Origin: JACKII01 sp965202745
Lineage (GTDB): Bacteria > Pseudomonadota > Alphaproteobacteria > Bin95
Assembly (NCBI GenBank): GCA_965202745.1
Contig: CBDBCB010000022.1
Span: 558,001-622,000, forward strand
Length of the DNA stretch: 64,000 bases
Direction: 5' to 3'
Shown here: positions 35,271-44,540 of the stretch, piece after piece
Numbering within the stretch: position 1 is the first letter of the stretch
How the letters are laid out: every line of letters begins with the position of its first letter
Made by a program: the position numbers and the translations under genes
The notes under the pieces: model-generated
Databases searched by the model: none
The model's input: the letters and a program-made list of their open reading frames with translations, nothing else
What the model was told of the DNA's origin: nothing

Positions 35271-35686
35271 ATGGAAATCACCCCTGCACTAGCGACTATA
35301 TTATTCGGACTTCAATTAAGCGCTTGTTCAACAATCACACAAGGCACAGATCAAGAAATTTACATTTCCACATCCCCGATAGCGGCACAGTGTACGCTTG
35401 AGAGACAAGGTAAAAAATCGCTGAAATTGTCTCATCGCCTGGGCATGTAACAGTTACAAAAACCAAACACGATATAACGATTACCTGCAACAAAGATGGC
35501 TACCAAACCGCAACTTACCGCAACAATAACGGTTGGGAATCTACTTCGGGTGCGGGAGGCATTCTATTGGATGTGATTTTAACCTGGGGCGCTAGCAGTG
35601 CTATCGATTCAATGACAGGTGCTGACAATAAATACGAACCATCTGTCTATATAACGTTAATTCCAATTCAGGCCCCACCACAATAA
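35271..35686 (+). pseudogene. Lipoprotein cargo gene, frameshifted (copy B)
   Basis: Same as 24,572-24,987, including the six-A run at which the frame changes. At 35529 the base is A where copy A has G, turning Ser into Asn in the second frame. That change is the only sign that the copies have begun to diverge. Confidence 0.75.
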
Positions 35687-35822
35687 AGACAATGAGGTAG
35701 ATCATTTCTTAAAATACCTATTCAGTTAGGCAAACGTCTAAACCGCGTTTGCCCTCTGAACATCCAGCTCTCTTTTCTTGAACACCCCTATATTCTTAAA
35801 TGTTACTTAGAGATGTAATCCC

Positions 35823-36248
35823 CTTAAATAATCCAATAATCCCGCGAGCGTCTATGTCGGTGAACGGGCTTTCGTAGAAGCGGCGCGGGTCAACAATTCC
35901 AGACTCGCACAAGTGATCAATGATCAGGTTCACAAATTCGAGCTGGCTCGATGATAGGTCCGAACTCGTCAATTTGCTGAATGCGGCTTTTGCAGATGGC
36001 CGATCCAGGCCAGTGAGTGATCGAAGAAACAAGCCAAGACCGCCGTCCGCGCGTAGCTCATCCAGCTTTTCCACATCCGACACGCCTTCGTCTATGAACA
36101 TCCGCTCAAGTTCTTCCAGATCGCTCTGGGTCAGTTGCTCGGCCCGTTTCAGCTTCAAGATCGCGATATGGTCCCTATGTTGTTCCAAAAAGGCACGGAC
36201 CTTCATCTGGCTGATTTGGCTCGGAGCGGGCGTATAGGCTTTGGTGAA
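35823..36248 (-). pseudogene. hsdR: Type I restriction subunit HsdR, C-terminal fragment
   Basis: About 140 residues match the C-terminal helical domain of HsdR: QMKVRAFLEQHRDHIAILKL, QLTQSDLEELERMF, GLGLFLRSLTGLDR, QLEFVNLIIDHLCESG and FYESPFTDI. On its 5' side it is fused in frame to a RepA tail. On its 3' side it is cut by IS1595 copy B just after the GLF residues, short of the natural end. Motor and nuclease domains are absent. Confidence 0.88.
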
Positions 36249-36349
36249 GGATGCTTGCGGGCGGATCGTAACCAGGTCGTCATTCAGTTCGAAGGTGTAA
36301 TCAGGGATATGACCATGCGCGAGATTATCATCGATGATCTTGGTCAACA
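36249..36349 (-). pseudogene. repA: RepA C-terminal fragment
   Basis: LTKIIDDNLAHGHIPDYTFE, then LNDDLVTIRPQAS, parallels the RepA at 43,140-43,523 (LGKIIDDDGQHDHMPDYTFS). It starts exactly at the end of IS3 copy 1 and passes in frame into the HsdR fragment. The matching N-terminal part of a RepA lies on the far side of IS3 copy 2, at 50,128-50,715, on the same strand. Confidence 0.8.
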
Positions 36350-36412
36350 TGGACCTGTCGCGGTTTGATGCCGCTCCTTTGATAGCATTTACTGCAACAA
36401 AGGAGACTGACT

Positions 36413-36688
36413 ATGGGACTGAAACGGACAGACGACTTTCGCCAGGATGCGGTGCGGATCGCGCTGACAAGCGGGCTAACGCGTAAGCAAGTGGCCGACG
36501 ATCTAGGTGTTGGCATGTCAACACTGAACAAATGGATCACCGCGCATCGAGACACAGACGTGGTTTCCAAAGAGGATTTGAGCCTCGCCAAAGAGAATGA
36601 CCGGCTTCGGCGGGAGAACCGGCTCCTGAAGGAGGAGAGGGACATCCTAAAAAAGGCCACCCAGTTCTTCGCGGGCCTAAAGCAATGA
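36413..36688 (+). CDS. IS3-family transposase OrfA (copy 1)
   Basis: This 91-residue DNA-binding subunit has a helix-turn-helix (RKQVADDLGVGMSTLNKWIT) followed by a leucine-zipper-like coil (ENDRLRRENRLLKEERDILK). Its stop overlaps the orfB start (ATGA), where translational coupling or frameshifting yields the full transposase in this family. Confidence 0.92.
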   Translation: MGLKRTDDFRQDAVRIALTSGLTRKQVADDLGVGMSTLNKWITAHRDTDVVSKEDLSLAKENDRLRRENRLLKEERDILKKATQFFAGLKQ

Positions 36689-37542
36689 GGTTTAGGTTCA
36701 TCGAAGAGCCCCGTGACAGCTTTCCAGCCAAACGCTTATGCCATGTTGTCGGTGTCAGCCCGCGCGGATTGCGGGCTTTCCGCACCCGTCCGGCCAGCCG
36801 CAGACAGCGGTCTGATATGGTGACGTTGGCGCACATCAGAGAGCAGTCGCGTCTCAGCCTGGGCCGGTATGGTCGGCCAAGAATGACCGAGGAGCTAAAG
36901 GAGATCGGCTTGGATGTTGGCCACCGCCGTGTTGGCAGGTTGATGCGCCAGAACGGCATATCTGTTGTTAGAACACGCAAGCACAAAGTGACGACAGACA
37001 GCGATCACAAGTTCAACATCTCACCGAATTTGCTGAATCGGGACTTCACAGCGGGCAAGCCCAACCAGAAATGGGCGGGCGACATCAGTTATGTTTGGAC
37101 GCGGGAGGGATGGCTGTATCTGGCAGTGATCCTGGACCTGCATTCCCGGCGCGTCATCGGCTGGGCCGTCAGTAACCGGATGAAACGCGACTTGGCCATC
37201 AGAGCGCTAAATATGGCCATTGCCTTCCGGGCACCACCGAAGGGCTGCATCCATCATACAGACCGTGGCAGCCAATATTGTTCTCACGACTACCAGAAGA
37301 TCCTGCGCCAGCATGGGTTCAAGGTATCGATGAGTGGAAGGGGAAACTGCTACGACAACGCCGCTGTCGAAACCTTCTTCAAAACCATCAAGGCAGAGCT
37401 GATCTGGCGACGGTCCTGGGAAACAAGGCGGCAAGCTGAGATGGCAATCTTCGAGTACATCAACGGCTTCTACAATCCGCGCCGCCGTCACAAAGCACTG
37501 GCTTGGAAAAGCCCCGTCGCCTTCGAACGAAAGGTGGCTTAA
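36685..37542 (+). CDS. IS3-family transposase OrfB (copy 1)
   Basis: This 285-residue integrase-type catalytic subunit carries the DDE triad in QKWAGDISYVWTREGW (first Asp), HHTDRGSQYCSHDY (second Asp) and CYDNAAVETFFKTIKAELI (Glu). It is complete to the C-terminal FERKVA. Copy 2 is identical as far as it goes but lacks the last residues. Confidence 0.92.
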   Translation: MRFRFIEEPRDSFPAKRLCHVVGVSPRGLRAFRTRPASRRQRSDMVTLAHIREQSRLSLGRYGRPRMTEELKEIGLDVGHRRVGRLMRQNGISVVRTRKHKVTTDSDHKFNISPNLLNRDFTAGKPNQKWAGDISYVWTREGWLYLAVILDLHSRRVIGWAVSNRMKRDLAIRALNMAIAFRAPPKGCIHHTDRGSQYCSHDYQKILRQHGFKVSMSGRGNCYDNAAVETFFKTIKAELIWRRSWETRRQAEMAIFEYINGFYNPRRRHKALAWKSPVAFERKVA

Positions 37543-37580
37543 ACGAGCACTTGGGGCGGCACAAAAGCGTGACAGGTCCA

Positions 37581-38790
37581 CCTCCGAAGCATCGGGCTCG
37601 GCGATCAGATTTGTGAAACGCGCACGGCTCTTGCCCTTTGCATCGCGGGTCGCGCGGCCAATGATCTGAACAATCTCTGTCAGGCTCGCCCGATAGCCAA
37701 CTGTCAGCGCATGCTCGCACCAAATCCAATCAAAGCCCTCCTTGGCCATGCCCAGGGCAATGATGATGTCCACATGATCGCGGTTGTTCTTTTGCGCAGG
37801 GTCTTTCAGCGCGCTCGAAACCTTATCGCGCTTCACTGCTTCATCATCTACCAGATCAGCGATCTTCAAAACCCGCCCTTCAGGCGTCTTCACAAGCTGA
37901 AAGCCCGTCGCGTCGTCTGTTCCTTGCCAATCGCCCAGGGCGTCGATGATGTGCTCGACCTCCCGATGCTTGTCCTTCGTGCTTTCGCGCGAATTCACAT
38001 TCGGGATGTGCAGGATCGTCTTCTCGTTTGCATCAAGCACCTTCAGGATGTCGTCAGCATAGGAACCCGAATAGAAGAAGTAGCCGATATCAAGCGTTTT
38101 CAGGTATTTGTAGCCGTTCAACTGCTCGTAATAGGTGTAGGTAATGGTGTCGAACTTGGCTTCGTTCTCGGGCACAAGGATCGGAACGGCATCCCCGCGA
38201 AAATAGCTGCCGGTCATCGCCACCACATGCACGCGGTCACGCGCGATGAAGTCATTGAGATGCTTGCCAAGAATGCTGTCTTCGCTCGCAGAAACATGGT
38301 GAAACTCGTCCACCGCAATCAGCCGATCGTCAAACGCCTCGATCCCCAACTTTTCCACTGCAAAACGGAAGGTGGCGTGTGTGCAGACAAGAATCTGATC
38401 GTCACTCTCAAGAAACGCGCTAACTGATTTGACCTTGCCGCCGTCTGTCCCTGGCGAATTGCACAGGTTCCATTTCGGCGCGACCTGCCAATCTGCCCAG
38501 AAGCCAAACTTGCTCAGCGGCTCGTCATTAAAACTCGCCCCGATCGACTTTTCCGGCACCACCACGATCGCCTGCTTGATCCCTTGGTTGGCCAGCTTGT
38601 CGAGCGCAATGAACATCAGTGCACGGCTCTTGCCCGAGGCAGGCGGCGACTTGATCAGAAGATACTGCTCGCCCCGCTTGTCATAGGCGCGCTCCTGCAT
38701 CGCCCGCATGCCAAGCTCGTTCGACTTGGTCGAGCCGCCATTCTGGGCGTAGGTCACGGAAACTGAGGGAACGCTTTTGATATTGGTCAT
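37581..38790 (-). pseudogene. SF2 DEAD/DEAH-box helicase, 3'-truncated by IS3
   Basis: About 400 residues of a helicase/translocase start at ATG 38790. Visible motifs are SPPASGKSRALMFIALDKL (Walker A, about 48-66), AVDEFHHVSASE (motif II, about 165), MTGSYFRGDA (motif III) and IVQIIGRATRDAKGKSR (motif VI, about 370-386). After DASEV the frame enters IS3 copy 1, so any C-terminal domain is missing. The gene starts 4 bp after the methyltransferase stop, and the pair likely formed one defence operon. Truncation soon after motif VI could still leave an ATPase, but the natural length is unknown. Confidence 0.82.
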
Positions 38791-38794
38791 CGGG

Positions 38795-41569
38795 CTATGC
38801 TTTCATTCTCGAATTGGTCGATTTCAAATCCTTGGTGGTCATCTTGGTATAGATCTCAAAAAGCTTTTCGAGCCGCTCGGTGTCGTTGCGGAAGCGGCGA
38901 CCGATATAGATGCGCTCAAGCGTCTCGTCGTTGCGGTCATGGGCGGCGCGCAGGCCGGCGGGCATCCTCTCGGGGTCGTAGAGGTCGGCGATGGTCGCAG
39001 GAAAATGCGCCTCGCGCGCCAGAAGGATGTCCTCGGCGCAGCGGGTGAGGTCTGCCTTGTTCTTCCCGGTCAGCTTGGGGACCGGAAACGTGTTCCAGCC
39101 GAGGGTGTTTGAGTAGCGATATCGGGTTTCCAATTTACCGCAAACCGTCCCGATCCAAACCAGATGCACGCGCGAGGCGAGCAGTGCCATGTTCCACATC
39201 GGCGCATCATAGAGGGCGAACGACTGTTCTTGAATAATGCTCTCTGGGGGCAAAATGCCAACGGGAAGATAAGGCCGGTTCTCTGAGCTAACACGCGAAA
39301 CCGCCATTACTGATCTTTCCGCGGCCACCTGATCTCGAAACCTATAAGGCGTCTCGGCTAGTTTCTGCGCCGCTTTGTCCTGTTTGGCCCGTCTACGAGA
39401 TTTTGCAACATCTCCAATCCGTTGAGCAATTGGGGGAATTTCGACTGCGCTTGGAAGGTCTTGCTCCTCGATCCATAGGCACGCGCGAGGAGCGGCGGAT
39501 ATGAACTCCTTCGACCCATAAAGTGGGCGCACAAACCTAGAGGCTGCTGGATATGTGGAAACTATTTCTTGCCCTTCTTGGCGCGAGAAGATCAGCGATG
39601 CCCCGTAATATGGATGATTGCCAAATTGCATCGGAGCCCGCTCATCAAGCGGCTTGGGACGTCGCGAAACGGAGATGTTTGGCGCGGCGACCAAATAGGC
39701 ATTGATGTTGTCGCATAGCTTCGAAACAAACTCTCCGTCAGCGTCGATCAAAAGTAGTTGTCTTTGTGCTGGCGGTTCAGAAGCAAGTCCGACGATCACA
39801 ACAGTGACGCCTGCGTTGTGACTCGCTAGGTTAGCCCAACGGAAGTTGGTGTGCGCGAACGATATTTTATGACCAGTTCGAAAAATTTCTGGCCATAGAA
39901 TCGGAACTTGCTGACCCTGACAGATTGAGTTTGTGGAAACAAATGCGGAGACAGTTGGTGTGTGCAATCCATAGTCCGCTGCCTTCATGAACCAGCCAGC
40001 AACATAGTCTAGAGATTTCCAATCTTTTACGCGTCCCTCAAAAATCCTACCCAGATCTTCCTTCTGTTCTAAGGATTGCCAATTTGATCCTAAATACGGG
40101 GGATTGCCGCAGATATAAGTTTCGCCACCTTCATTTTCAAAGTCGATTTGCGCCTGGTCTAACGGTGAATGAAATAGATCGTCGGCGCGAAACTTGACCC
40201 CCAATCCGGTAGGTTGGCAAATACTTAGCCAATCGAGTTGCAAGGCATTGCCGCAAGTGATCCAGTTCATGGCATCAAGCGGTAGGAAATCGCGAAGCGC
40301 CTCACGCTGCCCACGATATGTCACATCGCACTGATACTCGGCGATGATCAGCGCCAACCGCGCGATCTCGGCAGGGAAGTCGCGCAGCTCGATCCCGCGA
40401 AAATTGGTCAGCGGGATTTCAGTGCGCCGATCGGCCTCCCCACGCCGGTCGTTGATCTCAGCTTCAAGGGCGCGCATCTCTTTGTACGCGATCACCAGGA
40501 AGTTGCCTGATCCGCAGGCGGGGTCAAACACTCTGATCTTGGCCATGCGGTTACGCAGATTCAGAAGCTTGCGGGCGTTGTCACCTGCCTCACCCAGCTT
40601 CTCGCGCAGGTCATCGAGGAAGAGCGGGTTGAGCACCTTTAGGATGTTCGGCACGGATGTGTAGTGCATCCCCAATGCGCCGCGCTCTTCATCATCGGCC
40701 ACGGCCTGGATCATCGAGCCGAAGATGTCAGGGTTGATCTTCGTCCAGTCCAGATTGCCGATGTGCAGAAGGTAGGAACGGGCAATCTTCGAGAAGCACG
40801 GCACGTCCGTGCTGCCCGAGAAGAGGCCGCCGTTCACATAAGGGAAGATTTGCGCCCAACGGGCGATGTCGGCGCTCGCGCGATCCTCGGACTTGGTGTT
40901 CATCGCGCGGAAGAGCTCAGTGATCACCTCGTGGGTGTTCGAGCTGTCGGGCGCGCTCATCGTCTCGATCCGCGAAGTGAACAGATCGGGCTGTGCGAAG
41001 ATGTCGGTGTCTTCGGCGAAGAAACAGAAGATCAGCCGTGCCATGAAGTGGTTCATGTCGTGGCGGCGCGCGGCCGTGCCCCATTCGGGGTTGTCCTTCA
41101 GCAGCCCAACATAGAGGCGGTTGAGCCGCCCCGTCGCCTTGATGTCGAAGGCGCTTTCACGGATTTGCTTGACGGTGCTGATCCCCGCGAGGGGCAGGAA
41201 AAACCCGAAGTGATCGGGAAAGTCGGTGTAAGCACAAGCGATCGTCTCGCCCGTGGTCAGGTCTTCGGCCTCAAGATCGCGGCCATCGGTTGCCAGGACA
41301 AATTTCGCCTTGGCCTTGGTCGTGGCGGGGCTGGCTTTCAACTCGGCAAGGGAATTCGTGACTTCGCCTTCGGGGCAAACCCTCAAGTGGATCTTATTGG
41401 TCTGAAGCACGCCGCCCTGATCGGACTTGTTTCGCGCCCCTTTGCGTAACATTTTGATGGTCGTCGCTTTATTGCCAAAGGCCAATAGGAAAGCGAATGG
41501 AAACTCAGAACCATCGAAAGGCAATTCGGCCAATGCCGATATTGCTTCTTCGATCTCAACAGCATTCAT
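38795..41569 (-). CDS. MmeI/type IIL-like class I DNA adenine methyltransferase
   Basis: This 924-residue protein has an N-terminal region that may include a nuclease or sensing domain, a helical spacer (about 190-300), and an N6-adenine methyltransferase core: AdoMet motif IRVFDPACGSGNFLVIAY near 352-369 and catalytic motif YICGNPPYLGSNW near 487-499. A C-terminal target-recognition-like region follows. The size and order resemble MmeI-like combined restriction-modification proteins, but I could not verify a PD-ExK motif. The partner helicase downstream is truncated, so only modification may remain. The frame is intact. It lies between HigBA and the helicase. Confidence 0.82.
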   Translation of the reverse strand: MNAVEIEEAISALAELPFDGSEFPFAFLLAFGNKATTIKMLRKGARNKSDQGGVLQTNKIHLRVCPEGEVTNSLAELKASPATTKAKAKFVLATDGRDLEAEDLTTGETIACAYTDFPDHFGFFLPLAGISTVKQIRESAFDIKATGRLNRLYVGLLKDNPEWGTAARRHDMNHFMARLIFCFFAEDTDIFAQPDLFTSRIETMSAPDSSNTHEVITELFRAMNTKSEDRASADIARWAQIFPYVNGGLFSGSTDVPCFSKIARSYLLHIGNLDWTKINPDIFGSMIQAVADDEERGALGMHYTSVPNILKVLNPLFLDDLREKLGEAGDNARKLLNLRNRMAKIRVFDPACGSGNFLVIAYKEMRALEAEINDRRGEADRRTEIPLTNFRGIELRDFPAEIARLALIIAEYQCDVTYRGQREALRDFLPLDAMNWITCGNALQLDWLSICQPTGLGVKFRADDLFHSPLDQAQIDFENEGGETYICGNPPYLGSNWQSLEQKEDLGRIFEGRVKDWKSLDYVAGWFMKAADYGLHTPTVSAFVSTNSICQGQQVPILWPEIFRTGHKISFAHTNFRWANLASHNAGVTVVIVGLASEPPAQRQLLLIDADGEFVSKLCDNINAYLVAAPNISVSRRPKPLDERAPMQFGNHPYYGASLIFSRQEGQEIVSTYPAASRFVRPLYGSKEFISAAPRACLWIEEQDLPSAVEIPPIAQRIGDVAKSRRRAKQDKAAQKLAETPYRFRDQVAAERSVMAVSRVSSENRPYLPVGILPPESIIQEQSFALYDAPMWNMALLASRVHLVWIGTVCGKLETRYRYSNTLGWNTFPVPKLTGKNKADLTRCAEDILLAREAHFPATIADLYDPERMPAGLRAAHDRNDETLERIYIGRRFRNDTERLEKLFEIYTKMTTKDLKSTNSRMKA

Positions 41570-41679
41570 GCCTGTTTTCCCTCACTCAGTCGAAATTCTT
41601 ATTTTTGGTATCCTAACAGTCGGTTATTAGCGATGTACTCGCACATCGCGCTAAGGGAGAGCTATCCACGTTCAAGAAC

Positions 41680-41693
41680 GCATGCTTGCATGC
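41680..41693 (+). repeat. 14-bp partition-type repeat, copy 1 (GCATGCTTGCATGC)
   Basis: Two GCATGC palindromes separated by TT, 76 bp upstream (on the plus strand) of the antitoxin stop end and outside any gene. Copies 2 and 3 lie at 43,524 and 44,541. A GCGCTAAG octamer occurs nearby here, as it does before copy 2. Confidence 0.75.
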
Positions 41694-41713
41694 AAAGCGC
41701 CTTAAATGATTGG

Positions 41714-42043
41714 TTACGCGTGAAGCCCGTTGCTCGGTGTTAGCGAAAAGGACACACCCTCGCGCTGCTTCAAGCAGGCGACCATGGCCAGCAGATTATC
41801 GGCGCGTGGGTTTCCCTTAGCGCTGAGCATGCGCATCAGACTCTTGGGGTCTTTCTTCATGTCCTCGGCAAGGGTCTCGAAACCCACGGTAGCGTTCACG
41901 TAGTCACGCAGCAGCACCTTGCCCGTTTCGAGATCGTCGCTGAGCATCGCCTCGATCGCTTCACGGAACAGGCCGATACGAAACTCAGGATCGCGGTCGG
42001 CGCGTGCCTTGATAGTTTCTTTGAAATCTTTGGTCAGTGGCAT
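41714..42043 (-). CDS. HigA-like antitoxin
   Basis: This 109-residue protein has a lambda-repressor-like helix-turn-helix near residues 55-85 (GFETLAEDMKKDPKSLMRML), with an N-terminal helical region (LFREAIEAMLSDDLETGKVL) typical of the HI1420-like addiction antidote family. It follows the toxin gene by one base, the toxin-first order of HigBA-type modules. It would neutralise the toxin and repress the operon. It is intact. Confidence 0.85.
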   Translation of the reverse strand: MPLTKDFKETIKARADRDPEFRIGLFREAIEAMLSDDLETGKVLLRDYVNATVGFETLAEDMKKDPKSLMRMLSAKGNPRADNLLAMVACLKQREGVSFSLTPSNGLHA

Positions 42044-42044
42044 G

Positions 42045-42374
42045 TCAGTCTCCTTTCTGTTTTCGGTTTTTGTAGTCGTCCCAAAATGCCTTGGCTTGCT
42101 CGATGTCCTTGGACTGGCGTTTCTTCGTGCCGCCGCAAAGCAGGATCACAAGCTTGTCGCCGTCTTGGCTAAAATAGACGCGATAACCTGGGCCGCAGGT
42201 GATCCGCCGTTCGGACACCCCCTGTCCTACGGGCTTCACATCGCCCAGGTTGCCGGTCTCGAACCGCGCTAGCGCGGTTCTGACCTTTAGGGCTGCGGCC
42301 GTATCGAGCTTGGTAAACCAATCATCGAACGGCGCTTTTCCCTCTTCAGTGACATAAACAACGAGTTCAACCAT
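42045..42374 (-). CDS. RelE/HigB-like (Gp49-type) toxin
   Basis: This 109-residue protein has the PF05973-type pattern: APFDDWFTKLDTAAALKVRT, LARFETGNLGDVKPVGQGV, then ERRITCGPGYRVYFSQDGDK and ILLCGGTKKRQSKDIEQAKA. These toxins cleave mRNA on the ribosome. It is paired with the antitoxin at 41,714 and transcribed away from the repA region, as expected for a plasmid addiction module. It is intact. Confidence 0.9.
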   Translation of the reverse strand: MVELVVYVTEEGKAPFDDWFTKLDTAAALKVRTALARFETGNLGDVKPVGQGVSERRITCGPGYRVYFSQDGDKLVILLCGGTKKRQSKDIEQAKAFWDDYKNRKQKGD

Positions 42375-42636
42375 AAGAAGTTATGGTGGTATATACGTTA
42401 CTAAATGTCAGTTTTTTCTTTCTAAGCAAAGAAGTTATTCCCCTGTATTTGCCTTACACCCCATGGGGGGCGAAGCGCCGTCCTGTCGGTTTGGTGCGCT
42501 GCCCTATCCGACAGGACCCTCGGCGGAAGTGAGAGAGTTAAATATAGTTAGAGTAGAGTTACACAATTTTGAGTGGTTGCTAACAGGTTGAAATAGCTGG
42601 GGGAATCGGGCTAATTTTCCGAAACCGGTGTGTGAA
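42375..42636. other. Putative replication-control region upstream of repA
   Basis: This AT-rich, gene-free 262 bp lies between the toxin promoter side and repA. A perfect inverted repeat, GTCCTGTCGG (42480-42489) with CCGACAGGAC (42508-42517), encloses an 18-nt loop, followed by an AT-rich tract (42,538-42,565). The position suggests an origin or copy-control hairpin; this is inferred from context only. Confidence 0.45.
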
Positions 42637-43523
42637 ATGACGAATAAAAGCGCTGTGCTTCCTGCCCGCTCGCCGCTCTTGCCAGATCGGCATCCGCAGC
42701 GCGATCTGTTCGTCTGTGATATCGTGGACGCGGTGCCAAAGGCAGATATGGCGTCGATGGAACACCCTGTATTCTCACTCTCGACCAAGCCTGACATGCG
42801 CACGCGCCGCTATGAGCGTGGCGACAACTGGATGCAGATCGCACCGTCCCGCCAGGGGCTCGCAACCGTGCATGATCGCGATATTCTGATCTACTGCATC
42901 AGCCAATGCATCGGCGCGCTCAATGAAAGCCGAAAGGTAAGCCGCCATGTGCGCTTCAAAGCGCATGACTTGCTGGTTGCGACCAACCGTCAAACCTCTG
43001 GGCGCGGCTATGAGATCCTGCGTGATGCCCTGCGCCGCCTGAAAGGCACCGAGGTCGAGACGAGCATCCGCCAAGGGGGCAAAGAGCACTTGAGCGCCGC
43101 CTCTATGAGATCGCGCGCAAGCATTGCGGGGCGCAACCCGTGTGGAAGATAGGCCTTGATCTCTTGCGCGACAAATGCGGGTCCAGCTCGACGGTGAAGG
43201 AATTCCGCCGCTTGCTCGGCAAGATCATCGATGATGATGGCCAGCATGATCACATGCCCGACTATACCTTCTCGATCAAAGAAGACGTTGTGATCGTTCG
43301 GCCTAAGAAGGAAACGCACCAGAGCGCCCTACCCTTGCCGCTCTCATCATTGCGCCTTGCGTCCGACACGCATGAAGATGCGCGTCGCCTCGCCCCTGGG
43401 TGGGACATGCACCACCTCGAAGACGAATGGCGCGCGTGGGTGCTGGAAAAAGCGATCTCAGTCAAAGACCCCGACAAGCACTTCCTCGCCTTCTGCAAGA
43501 AGTGCGGGGCGTATAAGCGCTAA
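42637..43523 (+). pseudogene. repA: Plasmid replication initiator RepA (PF04796 type), internally deleted
   Basis: From ATG 42637 the N-terminal half is well preserved: SMEHPVFSLSTKPDMRTRRY, VHDRDILIYCISQCIGALNE, RHVRFKAHDLLVATNRQTSG. After RQGGKE (about 43,085) the protein jumps into another frame, RRLYEIARKHCGAQPVWKIG, continuing to CGAYKR at 43523. The middle segment usually containing HRDYF and RLRKPLERR is missing (roughly 60 codons by comparison with the other RepA pieces in this window). The combined deletion and frame change should abolish function. parA follows 115 bp later. Confidence 0.87.
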
Positions 43524-43537
43524 GCATGTTTGCATGC
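43524..43537 (+). repeat. 14-bp partition-type repeat, copy 2 (GCATGTTTGCATGC)
   Basis: Begins at the base after the repA stop codon. Together with the downstream bases (CGATACGTCTTTATGG) it resembles copy 3 over nearly 30 bp. Related half-sites (ACATGCTT, GCTAGCATG) follow before parA. It may be a parS or operator site for the partition proteins. Confidence 0.78.
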
Positions 43538-43638
43538 GATACGTCTTTATGGAAAGGCTCCAAACATGCTTAGCGCGAATGAAGCAAGCGTGCTAGCATG
43601 ATGAAAAAATAACGATTTGGCAAATCGGAGCAGCAGAT

Positions 43639-44292
43639 ATGACCTACATTATCGGGATGGTGTCCCAAAAAGGCGGCGTTGGTAAATCCACCTTGGCCCG
43701 CATGATGGCACGAGAATTCGTCGCCGGTGGCCTCACCACCAAGATCGCAGATCTCGACACACAACAGCAAACTTGCACCCATTGGGCAGGACGGCGCGCC
43801 GAAGGCGGCGTCACGCCCGAACTTCAGGTGCAGAGTTTCGCCACGGTAAAGACCGCGCTTGCCGAAGCCCCGCGCTTCGATGCGCTGATCCTCGATGGCA
43901 AGCCGAACGCCTCAGATCAAACCGCTGAGATTGCAGCAGCGGCCGATCTGGTCGTGATCCCAACAGGGCAAACCGTTGACGATCTGCACCCTGGCGTCGT
44001 CCTGGCGCATGCTTTGCGCAAGAAAGGCGGCTCACCTGACAAGATCGCCTTTGCCATGTTTAAGACCACAGGCAGCGAGCGTGAGAACGCTGCCGCACGG
44101 CAATATCTCACCGAAGCGGGCTACATGGTGCTCGAAGGCGAAGTAGGGGTCTCTACGGCCTACGGGTCGGCCTCGGACGCAGGAAAAGCCATTACCGAAA
44201 CCTCGTTCCGCACCTTGAACGAACGCGCGTCCAAGCTGGCTCAAAGCGTGATCGACAAGATGGCCGAACTTCAAGAAAGGCAGGTGGCATAA
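43639..44292 (+). CDS. parA: ParA-family partition ATPase
   Basis: This 217-residue protein has the deviant Walker A SQKGGVGKSTLARMMAREF (about 8-26) with the signature Lys, and a Walker A'-like ADLDTQQQTCTHWAGRR (about 38-54). The region LILDGKPNASDQT stands where DxP is usual (here DGKP, a mild departure). It lacks the N-terminal helix-turn-helix of large ParAs, so it is the small ParA type that relies on a separate DNA-binding partner. The start ATG follows GGAGCAGCAGAT. It overlaps by one base with the small gene downstream. Confidence 0.9.
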   Translation: MTYIIGMVSQKGGVGKSTLARMMAREFVAGGLTTKIADLDTQQQTCTHWAGRRAEGGVTPELQVQSFATVKTALAEAPRFDALILDGKPNASDQTAEIAAAADLVVIPTGQTVDDLHPGVVLAHALRKKGGSPDKIAFAMFKTTGSERENAAARQYLTEAGYMVLEGEVGVSTAYGSASDAGKAITETSFRTLNERASKLAQSVIDKMAELQERQVA

Positions 44293-44540
44293 TGACCACG
44301 AATATCACCAAGCTCAAAAGCAAGAAGGGCGCACCGCCTGTGGCCGATGCAGCGCCCGACGTGATCGCCGAAGATACACGCGAGGCAAGCGAGCCTACGG
44401 TCGCTCTGCAAGTGCGTGTTCCCAAGTCCGTATTCGAAGGATTTTCTGAACAAGCAGGGCGCGAATTTGGCTTTAGTCATGGAGCGAAGAAGAAATTCTT
44501 CTTGCAAATGTGGGAAGCATACAAAGCGCAAAATATGTAA
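44292..44540 (+). CDS. Small partition-associated protein (candidate ParB-type partner)
   Basis: This 82-residue protein is basic at the start (MTTNITKLKSKKGAPP). Its second half, ALQVRVPKSVFEGFSEQAGR, could be a ribbon-helix-helix fold: a beta strand ALQVRVP, then helices. It begins within the parA stop, an arrangement typical of parAB operons with small non-homologous ParBs. No database family is certain. A 14-bp repeat starts at the base after its stop. Confidence 0.72.
   Translation: MTTNITKLKSKKGAPPVADAAPDVIAEDTREASEPTVALQVRVPKSVFEGFSEQAGREFGFSHGAKKKFFLQMWEAYKAQNM

Larger units (their letters stand above)
33779..35822 (+). mobile_element. IS1595-family element with lipoprotein cargo, copy B
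   Basis: Second copy of the unit at 23,080-25,123, same orientation. It is inserted downstream of the cyclase-family gene, and its right end abuts an hsdR fragment. The sequences just outside differ from those of copy A except for a short AATTTTT at the left end. No target duplication is evident. Confidence 0.9.
36350..37580 (+). mobile_element. IS3-family insertion sequence, complete copy 1
   Basis: This 1,231-bp element is bounded by imperfect inverted repeats: TGGACCTGTCGCGGTTTGAT at the left and TGGACCTGTCACGCTTTTGT read inward from the right. It holds overlapping orfA and orfB. The left neighbour is a RepA tail and the right neighbour a cut helicase. Flanking bases (AACA on the left, CCTC on the right) show no target duplication, so the two sides have been rearranged since insertion. 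Confidence 0.92.
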
